Shown: piece by piece, positions 1 through 13,300 of the stretch
How positions within the stretch are numbered: position 1 is the stretch's first letter
Layout of the letters: every line of letters begins with the position of its first letter
Assembly: GCF_023856365.1 (NCBI RefSeq)
Contig: NC_064548.1
Location: 12,263,642-12,327,641, forward strand
Reading direction: 5' to 3'
Length of the DNA stretch: 64,000 bases
Source of the DNA: Brienomyrus brachyistius
Taxonomy: Eukaryota; Chordata; Actinopteri; Osteoglossiformes; Mormyridae
Translations under genes and position numbers: made by a program
Notes under the pieces: model-generated
Database searches by the model: none
What the model was told of the DNA's origin: nothing
What the model saw: only the letters and a program-made list of their open reading frames with translations

Positions 1-350
1 CGATGACCTTCCTGCGAAGAGATGTGTGGTGTATGAACAGGGCAGTCCACAGCTGTGTTTCCATTGAAGTTTTGCACAAATTACAAGCAAGTTTTCTGGA
101 AGTCGACAGGGTTAAAATGTCAATGGGGTGTGTTTTCGTTAATGGATGTCATGCGAATGATACTATTTGTCGTCTCACCTCATACTTCAACATGGAGCAG
201 GCTTATGTTACAAAAAGAATTGCTTATGTCTGAGGCTAATGTGTGCCGTTTATATTAAGTTCATATTGAAAATAGCGATGAGGAAAGTTATAGCTCTCGA
301 AATGAAACATGGGAATGATATAGTGTCCGTTGCTGATAATGAAAAGATGG

Positions 351-690
351 GTCCATTCCATGAATTATCTGTAACCACTTGTCCTACTTAGGGTCGAGGG
401 GGGTCCAGAGCCTATGGGGAGGGAACAACTCAAGATGGGGAGCTAACCCATAGCAGGGCAGACTCACACACCATCCACTAACACAAGCACACCTATGGGC
501 AATTTGGTGACTCCAATTAACCTCAGCATCTATTTGGACTGTGGGGGAAACAATAAGTAACTGGAGGAAACCCCATAATGACATGGGAAGAACATGCAAA
601 TTCCACACACATGTGACCAAGGCGGAGACTCGAACCCGGGTCCCAGAGGTATGAGACGACAATGCTAACCACTGCACCACCATGCTGCCC
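351..690 (-). mobile_element. V-SINE-like tRNA-derived SINE, diverged copy
   Basis: On the minus strand it starts GGGCAGCATGGTGGTGCAGT (tRNA head, A-box), has a B-box GGGTTCGAGTC, a conserved body (AACATGCAAATTCCACACAC on the plus strand) and a tail resembling GGATAAGCGGTT. Homologous over its length to the copy at 20345-20692 but more mutated and without clear target-site duplications. Confidence 0.8.
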
Positions 691-1274
691 CTGGAACGGA
701 CCCCATGTGAATAATTAGCCAAACATAAATCACCCTGAAACACTGCGTTTGCTTAGCTAAGAGGACACTGGCCCCACGAGTCCCGAAAGAATTATTTTTG
801 TATACCAGTAAATTATGTCCCATCAGTAATGTAAATTCAGATAGGTTAAATTTCAGAATGACCATACATAACTGTAAATACTAAAGTACTTTTTTTGAGA
901 CTCGCCACAGAAACCATCACATGCGAACTTTTTTTTTTTTTGAGGGCTTTTCCAAAGCCTGAGATTTTTGGTTAGCATCCTCAGAATGTTCCTGCCTAAA
1001 TATTGCGCAATCACTAATATAAAGGAAGACTGTAAGGACTTCCAGGCATCTGTAATGGGATGGCTGAGCTAGCCTGGCCCCAGCTTTCAGCCTTAATGGG
1101 AAGGACCTGTTCTGGAAATGCCTATGCTAACTGTGGTCTCAGATGTGACCCTAGATCTTCACAATGTATAGAGGTGTCACTTGAGATGACCTCTGATTTG
1201 ACTGTAGTTGTGTACTCTAGTTCTCTACACTTCTTAAATATCTTCACTACAGTTCCACGGAAAACAGGACTCAC

Positions 1275-1397
1275 TTGAAGAAGTGAGGCTGGTGTTTGAC
1301 GTTATTTTCTTCCTGCCACTTTCTCCTGGTCCTCTGCAGGTCCTCAATGCGCTGTTTCTCTGTGGCTGCCAGATCTACTTTTCCCTCCTCCAAGTAC
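1275..1397 (-). CDS. osbpl6: osbpl6 penultimate coding exon
   Basis: 123 nt: finishes Arg, then [20 protein letters not shown] and [20 protein letters not shown], ending inside a Lys codon (phase 2). Human reads FLEEGNLEAAASEKQRVEEL. Donor GTGAGT is strong. No match to the expected final segment (DANQREAWVTNDTYW-like) occurs in 1-1268, so the last exon is outside the window. Confidence 0.95.
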
Positions 1398-4300
1398 CTG
1401 TGTGGCAAAAGAACCAGTTCATGCATTTCCTCCATCCATCCATCCATCCATCCTTCCATCCATCTTCTATACCCACTTCTAGAGATTAAACAAAATCTTC
1501 ATTTACGCAGCACATTAGAAACTAATTCCACAAAACACCTCTAAACCTTAGACTCCCATATCTACATTTTGGTGAAATTCTGTGGTAAATAAAGCGTGAT
1601 TCTTCATGGTTTGAAATCTAGAATTTTATTTTGGATTTCAAATACCCGCTAGACAAAGAAGAAAAAGGAGTCCACTGTTCAAACGGAGTTCAGCCTCTAT
1701 TGGAAAAATCATGACAGTTGTGTAGTGTTTTTTTCGAACCTAGAGATGGCAGCATTGTACACACAGTACGTTACTAATGTAGGCAAAAACCTAGAAGTGG
1801 CTTTCAGCTGTAAAGTCAAACTTAACGTACCTCTGATCAGGGCGGAAACGTGCATCAGTAGTAGGCAGCAGGTCTTTCATCTCAGGACAGAGTTCATTGA
1901 GTTCGATTGCAAACCTGGTAAATCCGTAGTACAGCTCATAGTCGGTGGGCATGGATCCTAGAGGAGGGGATTTTATTTATTTTATTTATGTATATTTAGG
2001 AGCAATTTTTAAAAAACCTTATAATAGGGATTTCCAACTCCACCTATTTGTACCATAGGATAAATCCGTATATGCGGTATGTGAAGAGATTGGACTTCAA
2101 ATCATACCATTATTACATGACCTGACAGGGTGAGAAATTATTCTAAATATACTAGTCATTTATTAAGGCTGCTGCTTTATTTTATAGTACTGAGGGAGCA
2201 GAAGTCCATTGACTGGTATCTCATAAATTCTTTCATGAGATTTATGAAAAGGGGGTTGGCGTATTTGCGCAGATACCCAGCCAGAATAATTCTCTATGCA
2301 TTATGAGCCTCTTGTTGCTTAGCAGTGTGTATGCAGTTGGTGTGGTCCGTGGAGTAGGGCGTGGCCCAGTGGACGCGCAGTGATGCACTGCATTTGGGAG
2401 GGTTCTAGCCCGTTCGTCCCCAAGGCCTCAGTGGTACCTGGCCTCCAGATGCACTTGGCTGAGGGGGGCACACCGCAGTACAGGCCCTCATGCCACTTGC
2501 CAAACAACCGATGTACCACTTTCCCTTCGTGGTCCATGATGAAGCCCTGGACCTCATTAACGTTCGAGCTCCAGTAGTTCCCCTGAGAGACAGCAACAAG
2601 CAAGTAAGAACAGGCCCGAGACGACGCCTCATTCACTTATACTGCACGCAAAAAGCGGTAATTAAAATCGGCACAGCATTGTCACTTTTTATACAGCAGT
2701 GAAAAGTTGATGAGCTATTTAGTGCCGGCCACGGTTCCCTGGAGATAGAACATCAATGGGAAATCGAGCCGTCCGATTGGCTGGTACCTTGACGAACGTT
2801 AGCTTGCAGATGCAGGCGGTGCTTCTGGTGTTCCTGATGGTGATTTCCCCGTAGTGCTCGATCCACCTCCGCCCGCTGAGAATGTTGTGTATACAGGTGG
2901 TGACTTTGTTCCACTCATAGAGGTCACCAAACCTGAAGGGTACAGCACTCACCTTCAAGACATGGCTCATGTGTGACATAAAGAACCAAAAAGCTTTGCA
3001 CCGGTCGTGTCTATACTATACTATACAGTAAGAGGCTTGGTGCATTTCTGAGACCAGAGGTGAAATCTGCATCCAGTGCTCGGCCCTAGGCCGTTTTTGG
3101 GGCCCACAGACAATGAGGAATTTCAAAAGGATTAAGATTTGTGAACCGAACACACTTTCCTCCCCGGTACAGCAACAGTTCCACATGCTTCCAAAGTGAA
3201 GCACAAAAGTCATTGCTGGCTGCGTCTCGGAGTGGCGTAATGAGACTGGCCGGGTGTCACCCACCACCACTGGGTGGCTAAATGGGTTATGCCCAGCTGG
3301 TGAGTCCTCAAGAGGAGGGTGGATAGCAGGTTCGAGGAGGATTAGGTTACTTAGAGGAAACAGAAATGGGGGCATGAGGCCTGTATGCTGGGGAGGAAAG
3401 CACGGTGCCCGGCCGGTTTACCTCGGTAACATGACGTTCACCGTCCCGACCGGCAGGATTTCCATAGATTTCCCCCAAAACTTGTTTTTCCATCTGACGT
3501 CTGAAAGCCAACAGTGACAAGCGATTCTACTTAAAGCCAAAGCACACCTGTATCCAGACCCGCTTTCCGTGATGGGATTAAAACCGTTTCTGATTTTTGT
3601 GTCCTCTAAAAGTGAACGCCACGGTGCACAGGATAAAAATTAATTTGACATAATTTCATAAAGTCAAGACATTACACAAGACCCCGCCTTCTAACATGAG
3701 GATTACGTCATGATACCGAAAGGAGTCTTTAGCAAGCTAGCAAGGCATGTCGATGTAAGGTAATTATGCTATTTATGGTGTCTTGACCTACCTTGCCAGA
3801 AGGTGAACTTTTTGGATTCACAGTGACAAGCAGAGATGGGTGGATGGTGGCTCACCTTGAAAATAAAAAGTAGATACAGCAAAAATATATAGTATGTAGT
3901 AAAAAAGGATTTATTTTTGGATTTACCTCATCACCATAGAAGTTCAGCTCAGTGTGAAACGGAATGAAAAGGTCTTGCCTTTACAAGCAATCTCCGCTTT
4001 ACTGCGCTACACGAGTTTTGGCCGGCATAGTTTATTCGGGTCCGTAAAGAGGTCTTAATCGCCCAAGGGACTGCTTCAGCACAGAGAAGCCAGCTCCGAA
4101 TGTCAGAGAAGATGAGAAAGGGCACATCGCAGAACTCCTAATGTTCCAGATGTGACAGTACAGATTTGCACCATGTTATTCAGAACAAGCAGAAGCAATA
4201 TCAAAAGGAGGAGTTATCTATCTTCATCTGCGGTGTGAGGCAGCCAAGATATGGCTGCAATAACAGAGATGTCAGCAGCGCTTGAGCCAAGCGCGGGACG

Positions 4301-7300
4301 TAAAGCGCAGCTGGGACTGAAGTAGAGCTTCTTTCAAAAGAACAAGGACATGAGAGGGACAGGAAGGCCTCGAGGGATTTGGCTTCTGTAGATAGAGATG
4401 GTAGCTGGAGAAGGGCATTCTGGGAATGAAAACTAAAGGCCCCAGGCCTGAGAAACATGTTGCAAATCTGTATTCTTGAAGGGTAATTAAATGAGATTTG
4501 AAGGCCGGGAGTTTCATGCAAATTAACGACCAAAAAATAAAAACACTCCCAAAACTGATATTTAAATTAAACTTTTTTTTTCCAAAATAAAGTCATTCAC
4601 AGATCAAACAAACTACCTAAAATAATCATACGTTTACAAATGTTCTCAAATAATTCCAGCCTTTGGGCGAAAGAAACACATTAAAAATAGCCGTATTTGT
4701 TCCTGGATGGTAGCTGACGTCACATCATACCTGCTCGGAAAAAAAGCGGAGTCCCTTGTCTTCTCGTATGCATTCGTAGGTCTCGCCAAGCAGAGGGTTG
4801 AACGGCTTACTTCCTGCTCTGTAGTAGGTGGACGAATACCCAGAGACTGCAAAAGCAGCAACAATGACCTTGAGGAGAACAAACCAGTCATTACTTCAGC
4901 ATACAAATCAACCACAGGGGGAAAAAAAAAAACATGCCGAACATACGTGGAACTCGCTACTCCAGAACCAAAGGCTTGGAAAGCATCCTAATGCCCGGGA
5001 CATTATAGTCCTCAATGGCTATGGCTCCCTCAGCTGGATGCTACCAATAACGTTTATGTGCGGCTCGAAGGAATCACCGAAACCAGCCGTGCTTGTTATG
5101 TTACACAAGCTACAAAGAGCAGGAGTCACGTAATTGTTCTCCTAGAATGGTAGTATGAGAAAGGCGACATCAGTCATGCGGGCGGGAGCGTTGGCTTACA
5201 AGTGTCAGAGGGTAATAAAACCGACGGCTTGAAAATGGAGGGCTCTCGAAAATAAGCGCACGCCTTCGTGTTTTTGAAGGAAGGGAACTAAGTGTATAGT
5301 ATAGAAAGCTGCTGACAAGACCTATTAAGGAATGAAAGGGAGCTTCCAAGGGGCTTGGCTCGTAAAATCTGCCACGGCGCACAATCGCTCAACTGTGAGG
5401 AGGAATTCTGGTGGAATGTAACCGGAATCGCTCTGCGCCAGAGAAAAAAGGGGGAGAAGGGTTTCTCTTGACCAGTGAACTTCTTGCTCACTGCCTGAAA
5501 GGCTCCTAACAGCCCTTCGGCTGCTCAGTGTTATGTCACTGTAAGTGAAAACGTTGCAACTGGAAACGTATAAAGACAACAATACTCTTGAAGGGGAAGT
5601 GGGTTGTCAGAGTGAGCTCCCTCTGCTGGTTGTTGGAGGAAGGAACAAATGTAATGCAGAGCTGAAAGGTGTAACCCGGGTAAATGTGCAAATCTTTGAC
5701 AGAGCGCCACTTGCTGACAATATCCTGAGGCTATATGTGTCAGGGGTCAGCTTGACAATCTCAGGGGTCACCTGGGCTTGTGTGTTTCCAGCTTTCTCTC
5801 AGGAGCAAAAACAGCCAGGGTGTTTGGAGCGTTTATAAATCTCGTCTAAAATTCATCTTCCACCTACCATATTAAATCTCTCAAACTGTATTTTTAGAGA
5901 AGTTTTAATAATGCCAAGTTTCGCGTTTACCGCATCATACCCTTAGAAGGAGAGTCAGCACTAGGGGCGTACCATAAGTTAATTTGTGATGCGTACTGGG
6001 AACGTACCATTCTCTCGTAGGGGTCCTCGGTTTCGGCCGCCTTGTCCAGCAGCTCACTGTATTCCAGCTCCTCGCACATGTGCTGCAGGGTATTGAGCGG
6101 CTCATTCAGCTCCACTGGCATGGACACCTTCGATAGGTCCTTCCCAATGTTGTTCCTCAAGATATTCCACAGGTTAATGTTAGTGGTGTCGGGGGAGGGG
6201 GCGGGGAGGCATGTGCGGCGTCCATTTCGGAAGGCCCCGCCTCCCAAATCGCCGTTGAGCACTGCAAACAGCAGGATGTGTGTTTTTAGGCAGGGAAAGA
6301 GCAAAGGCTTCAAAATAGCATGACAGTCCTAAGGTGACCCTAGACTTCCGTACAGGAGAACGCTGTGAAACTCCCACCGTCCATTAAAATACCTCGAAAT
6401 TACAGCTACCTTGTATGTATCTTAGCGTAAAAAGACCAGGAGTATGGGGAAACAACCAATGAATACACCACTAGCAGTACAAGGTTTGAAGTTAATAACA
6501 CTCAGTCAACTGGATCACTGAGAAGAGCTGCCGATATTAAGGAAGCTTGCTAAGGGAAGAGTGATCTTTCGGTAGCGCATTACACGATGCATCACGCAGC
6601 ACCTCCGAGCCATTCAAGGTCAGGCCCGCCCTGCTTAAAAAGCGGCGAAGTGAAGCTGAGCACAGGGCCCTCCCCAGCACGAGCGGCACGGATGCGTACT
6701 TTGCCGGGAGATGTTATCCGTCACGCTGGCATTGTCCTCGGAGATGTTATCGCTCACATCGCTGACGTATGACTCGTCATCTGAAGCCTGGGAATGGAAA
6801 CGGGAGGGTTTAGACTCAATCGCTGACCATTTAGCATCATGGTCGGGGTTATAAATGTGTAAAAAAAAGACCCTGATCTCTGTTAGCTAAACCTCCGGCC
6901 AGTGTCCTCAGCGGAGTATGGAGGATGGTGTTCAGATTTCTCCATGAAAGAGAGCCAACATCTGTAGAAGGCAGTTAACCGAATGATCTGAAAACGTGCA
7001 ACAGTAAATCCATCCTGCACCTTATCTACTACAGTTTATCTACCAGCTGGATAAACAATTCGATAATAACTGTATAGTGTTGAGTTTTTGTGATTTTTCT
7101 TTTGTTGTATAATTCCTTTTTCATTTAGTTATATAGTGTTTATCATGTCTACAAGTATGTATCATTGTCTATATGTGCAGCTGTAGCTGAAGCAATTATA
7201 CGCCCTGATCAATAAAGTTTTTCTAATTCTGATCTGATTCTGATCTGATTCTGATTCTCAGGGTGGTACAGTGGCAAAGGCCACTAACTGGTAAACAGTA

Positions 7301-10300
7301 GACTGTAGACTGTATTTCCCCTGCTGTTGTACTCTCCAGTGTGGCGCTAAGCCGGTCCAATAAAATACCCATCTGTATAAATGAGTACAAACTGTAAGTC
7401 GGTTTGGATAAAAGCATCAGTTGATCGGCTAAATGTACTTCAGCTTCCTGCCTGAACAATAAGTGCCTGGGATGAAACTGAGCCATGCGCACAGCCCAAC
7501 AGCACACCGTGGTTAACCGCCCACGTGCTACTGTTGTGTAATCCTTCCCCCAGGCCCTATGAGGCATCTCCCAGGGGGTCGAAGTGCCATTTACACGTCC
7601 GGGGAATGTCAGGAATGACAACTGGAGCTGTCATGCCTCAGATCAAGTCAACAGCCATGGAGATATTTCCTGCTGATGGATACCAGGGTCGTGGACCTGT
7701 ACGTCAGGGTAGCAGCAAAACAGATCTTTGGTCGAACGATAAAGAAGAGAGCTGTCAAGATAGGGAACTGAAGGTAAGGGTCGTTCCTTTCACGCATGAA
7801 TTATCAAAGGACGTTTTTCTAGGTGGTTTTCTTACACCTCCGGATTTCAAAGGCGGAACTGACTCTGCAGTGATCAAACTTGCCTGTCCTCGAATATAAT
7901 TATCCATGAACCCACTGGTTACCAGCATTTTATATTTGACTAAAATAACTTTAAATCAAATGCCCACAGTTGTGGACACCATATGAAAGGGGTAAAGTAC
8001 AGAAATCGGCAGTAATGGTGAAAGCAGCAGTGTGGAACCAGACTATAAAGGGAAAAGACTGTTATCCCTTGGTTGCCATTTCTGACCTTCTAACCTGTTT
8101 TACTTCAGGTCTTCACACCCAGCTCATTAAGTGCTGGAAAACCATGGGCATGATGACATAACCACGATTAAAGTGTCTCGGCGGCGGACTCAGAGGCCGC
8201 TCCTCATGCTCCCCTGCTCATCTCCACCCAGAGGACCCCTCACCTCATTTTCTGACGAACTCGCTGACAGGAGCACTTCCTGGGCGTCGAAGAACTCCGA
8301 CACGGACTCGGACATGGAGAGCCTGCTCTCATTGGACGTCTGCTGAGTCAGGGGGATTCCAGCGCAGATCGGCTCGCCTGGCTGGAGGATGGGGCAGACA
8401 CAAGCGGCTGAGGAGAACCCCATCGAGTGCCGGGAAAACCCTTGCCCATGAATTTGCAGGGAGGAACGTTAGATACCCCCAACAATGTCCAGCTCCATAA
8501 ATAACCCTGCCTAAGCCCTCAATTCTTATTATTTATGTGATCCATAGCAGCAAATGTGCAAAGCTTGCAGCTCTGAACCCCATATGTGTCCAAAGATAGT
8601 TTCTGCAGATGATGACAACAGTCCCCCCCCCCCCAAGGTCTTAAGTGTTCATGACTGCTTCAGTCTTCCTTCCATCTCCAGTGATGACCAAGTCAGCATG
8701 TTCCTTCAGTTATTTAAGCATCACAACTGAAATTGTAATGGACAGACAGCTGGCTTTTCAACCGTCGGCGCAAAACGGAAAAGCTCAGTAAGCAACATCA
8801 CAGGATCCATTTTAGGCGATTTATAGACAGGAGGGACGGGACTGACAGGTCATGCTGACAGTTCGACAACAGTCAATGATCAATACGGCAATGATCGACG
8901 ACCCCATTAACGTCTTGAGATGACAAAACCAGCCTCACCATCATGTAATTATTGATGACCAGCAAAATAATTGCAGAGATATGCTAATATACTGTAATTA
9001 GCCTCCATGTGAACACCTGACCACACTCAACCTAGTGAGGATTAACGCGTCCAGGTGCCACCACACTAGTGAAGCTATGGAGTGACACTCTTTGATTACA
9101 GGCATCACACTCTGTCCATTCAAGGCTCAATGGTTTTATTTAATTTAAAAAAAAAAAAACAAAAAGGCAGGAGAAAATGGTTATCAGTACCTCATCTGGG
9201 CTGGGAATGATATTCACGCTGACCACTTGCTCAGACAGGACGGACTCTGAATGGATGCGGCTGAGTCGGGTTCGAAGCTCTGCATTTTGGGTCAGTGCCT
9301 AATGAGCAGTCACGACAGATTACCAAACGGGCTTTTCTTCTTTAATTACACTCAGTTTGCCTGGCTAAAAGACATCTCCAACAGCGTTTATTCCACAGAC
9401 GTTCAAATAACAAGTACGGTGACATAAATCAAAGCAGATTACAGCTTTAATTGTGGCTTGTACACATGCGGACGGGTTGACGACGTATCACAGACACAGA
9501 ATGCAGGCTAGTACTTAACGTCTTAGTGTGAATGTACACATACACACCCACACAAATGAAAACCCTGTATTATTACTTGCCTGCTCACTTCTAATATATT
9601 TTCCCCATCCTGTACCGATTCATATTGCCTTGGTTTTGTACAGCAATAGCATTCAACACTCTAGATGTTGGCACTGTCATCTTTCTATCCCATACTATTT
9701 ACCAAATACTCTTTACTTGATTATGAGGAATAAATAAGTAAAAATAATGGGCTGTCTGCAATGCAATTTTGCATCTAATGAAAGTAAAAACAGTTGCTGA
9801 AATGGAGCACTTGACAGCAGACAAGAAAATGCCATTTTGGGGAGAGAGGAGAAAGTAAATGTGTTAGTAAATATTTTGTGAGTGACTGTCAGTTTCGTAT
9901 GGAAATGTTTCCCTGGCACAGATACTGCGAGCGATAAGGGCCGCCTGAAAAACAAACGGTATTAATTATTCAAGAATAACGAGTCTTGTGACACAATACA
10001 CGGTGATTGCGGTGGTCCGCTGGGGGTGCGTTTCAATTTTATCGGCGGGCACATAAAGGCGTCCTGGCGGGAATTAATTAATGAACTACACTCCGCGTGA
10101 AATCACATGCGGGAGTCTGCCTTTTCATTATCCCCCACTTCCTGAAACGGGAAACCTCGGCTCACTGCTTCACGGACGTACGGCTCTTTATTCGCGAAGC
10201 TGGCGTGACGTGTCGCCCATTATTGTGGTCTCCGTTCAAGTTGTTTCACTAATTGCCGCTGACCTCACAGGCTCTTAAGGGTGCTGTGGCCAAAGGGCGC

Positions 10301-13300
10301 TGCATAGTAAAATGAGGTTTTCTAAACAAACACAGTCAAATGAACACCTGAAACTCAAAAGTCTGTGCAACCAAAACTTACCAGGTATCACAATGGCTAG
10401 CATTCATTTACACCAGGGCTGGGCAGTCTTATCCACAAAGGGCCGGTGTGTGTGCAGGTTTTGGGGGTAACCTTTAGGTCAGCTGTTCAAACCCAGGTGT
10501 GAGGACTCTTCAGCCAATCAGTCCTATAATTAGTAATCAAACTAAGGTGTTGCAGTGAAAACCCTCATACACAGCAGCCCTTTCTGGATAAGATTGGCCA
10601 ACCCTGATTCACGCAGTGAAACCTTTAGGACTGTAAAATATATTTAATCAATTTTAAGTGGATATTTGTGAGAGGGTCTGCCTTGCTGTTTACTGAGACA
10701 GAAGTATGGGCAAAAAATTATATTTACTGCTGCGATTAACATGCCGAAGATAAACTCAAAGAACGGAAATGCTTATTGGGAGGCCAGCATATTTGAACAC
10801 ACAAGATGTATCACTCTATGGTTAGTGGTTGGTCTTTAAAATATATTTCTTTGTAAATTTATATATAAATAGGTAAAATACCACTACATAACGATGCAAA
10901 ATCTGATAATGGAGCTAGACATTTGAAATACAAAAAGTAGAAAAGTAGAGGAATTGTCAAACTGACGCTATGTAAATGTGTTAATTCATAATCTTCATCT
11001 CATTCAACTAGATGAACATGACTGGGATTCGAAGGCTAACAAGTGCAAAACCAATACGAATCATAGAAATCTGCCTAAATGATTTTACTTGTCAATGACG
11101 CTCCACAAAGAAGGCTGGACAAATAACATAAAAATGTACCGATTCTGATTTCTTTACTTACTTAAGCTGTTAGTGAGACCCATTACTCTTATCTCCATTT
11201 ATGCTGGCATGCAATATTTCATTCTTTCCAGTAATTTTTGTTGATGAAATATTTAGTCTTCAACATCCCCAGTGACTTAACTATTGCTGTCAAGGGTGAA
11301 TGGTTTATGCTTTTGTATACAAATGTGTCTCAGTTTTTTAAGTTGGGCTTGCTCTAAAAATCAAATCCAAACAGAAAAATGTTTGCTTCTGATCGACTGA
11401 TTTACAGCTCAATTATTCATATATTAATAGGTTAACCTGCAAGTTATTGCGGTTTCTCCATTAAAAGTTCTTTCTCGTTTTTATGTGCGTGATATTTTTT
11501 GGTTTCTATGATTACACCTTACTCAATCTACCCCAACAACTCACGCAGAATTAATCTAGTGGTGATTAAGTTGCATTAGAGAACGCATTTACTGTTTTTA
11601 TCCATTTAAATCAGCATGTAATCTGTGGAATTCAAACACTGATCGTTTCACACTCATATAAAATTTATGGTGAGTCTCACAGTGCTTTTGGTTTCATTAG
11701 CAGCTTTCATTGGCTCACAAAAAGCTTCTAGCCATCTCGTATGACAGACCATGACATTCATATTTATCACAAACCAGAAAAAAATATAGACAAAAAAAAA
11801 ATTCAGAAAAGAAACAGTTACATTACCATATTTGCTGTAATATCTCGGACGCAGAAAACTCACAGAAGAGGGAAGGAGGCAATCGAGGGGAGACATGCAA
11901 GGCAGACCACCGAAGTGCGGCAATGCCACCCAGGACAACCCACCTGGGAGAGGGACCTCCTGAGGGACAGGATCTGGGCAGTCTGTCCCAGCTTCTCCTG
12001 ATCGGAAAAGATCTGCTTGATTTTCTCCTTCTCAATTGCTACGGTATTGAAGGCTGATTTCAGGAGAGAGTGAACTGTAAAGGGGGACAAATGAGTCAAT
12101 GTTAACGAAAGGAATTAAGCTACAAAACTACACAATAAGAGAAAAAATCTATGTAGTTTGTAAAAATAGAACAAGGCAGTGTTATGTTCTCAGTCAAGGT
12201 GAGAACTCATCCAGTAACTATGGCATTAGCGTCAGGGGACTACGTAAGTAACCGGGCTCAAACTCCAGCTAAATTTCCAAAATATCGAGGGGCTGAGGTG
12301 ATATATACATAAACTGCAGTTTCCTTCACATGAATTAAGCCAATTTAAGTAAACAAGTTTCCAGTTTATTCAACCGTACTGTACACAGGCACAGTGCATT
12401 ATGGGATATCACTGAGTCCTTTAAGTAATTGTCTGCCATGTTGCTACTACACCCCACCCCCCCTCCCCCACCTTTCTGAGCAATAACGCAGAAGTCCTCC
12501 TGCAGCTTGATGTAGTCGGGGGGGCACTCGATGGCATCTGACAGCCTCGGCACCGCGGTCTGAAAATCCACAAGGTCTGCACATAGGTTGGGGTTGGAGG
12601 AATGCAACCTGGCATTCAGGGGAACCTGGAGTGAGATGGGGGGGTGTTTCGATTCAGGAACCTGAGCCAGTAACCCGGTACACGTACGGTTAGCGTGGAA
12701 TAACGAGGAGGGGCAGCAGCGAGGGAGACAGAAAGGACCCGTGTGACAGGCTTGACACTGACCCCCAAAGCCCACCACCGCGAAGGCGTCAAGACGACAA
12801 CACTGCAAGGCCTGTGAGGAAAAAGCAGGCTGTTTACTCCCAGAGGAAGACCCTGAAGGTGCAGAAAGCCCCTTGGTTACATCCCGACTCTACACAAGAC
12901 CCACATCCCATACCTCCGACATGGGGACACTGCCGTTCCCTGTGTGACAAAAATCTGGGGTCTAGATCAAGTGTAAAATATTGTATGGATGAGTTTTTAA
13001 AAACTAAATTTTCATAAAAATAAAAGCATTTTAATATAAAAAGCCAATTATAGTAATTATAGTATTGTGGCAATTCTATAGTATCAGCGAAGAAAGTGAA
13101 GTGTTTCGACTCCCAGATTCTAGAAGTGTGACAGATAAAACCCATAAATGACAGTGTCCCAAGAGAGGACCGAGGGGACGTGGACGGGGGGAAGGGAAGG
13201 GGGCTCTTACTTTGACACGTCTCGAGTGCTGGAAAGAACAAAATACCTGTGAAAGACGGTGAGAGTCAGACACGCGAGCCCAGTCCAGAGGGAGTGACAC

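Noticed and set aside
351..690. tRNA gene from A-box/B-box motifs
   Set aside because: The motifs belong to a SINE head; no cloverleaf or tRNA 3' end follows.
384..743. 119-codon frame on the minus strand
   Set aside because: Lies entirely within a tRNA-derived SINE.
1..1268. Final osbpl6 exon
   Set aside because: I searched the minus strand for an REAWVTNDTYW-like segment and found none; the exon must be outside.
3016..3375. 119-codon minus-strand frame beside osbpl6 exons
   Set aside because: Between two verified exons, no ORD similarity; intronic.
12335..12808. 157-codon minus-strand frame as one long exon
   Set aside because: Only 12472-12625 matches ORP6; the ends are set by CTCCAG and AAAG|GTGGGG, and the rest has no similarity.
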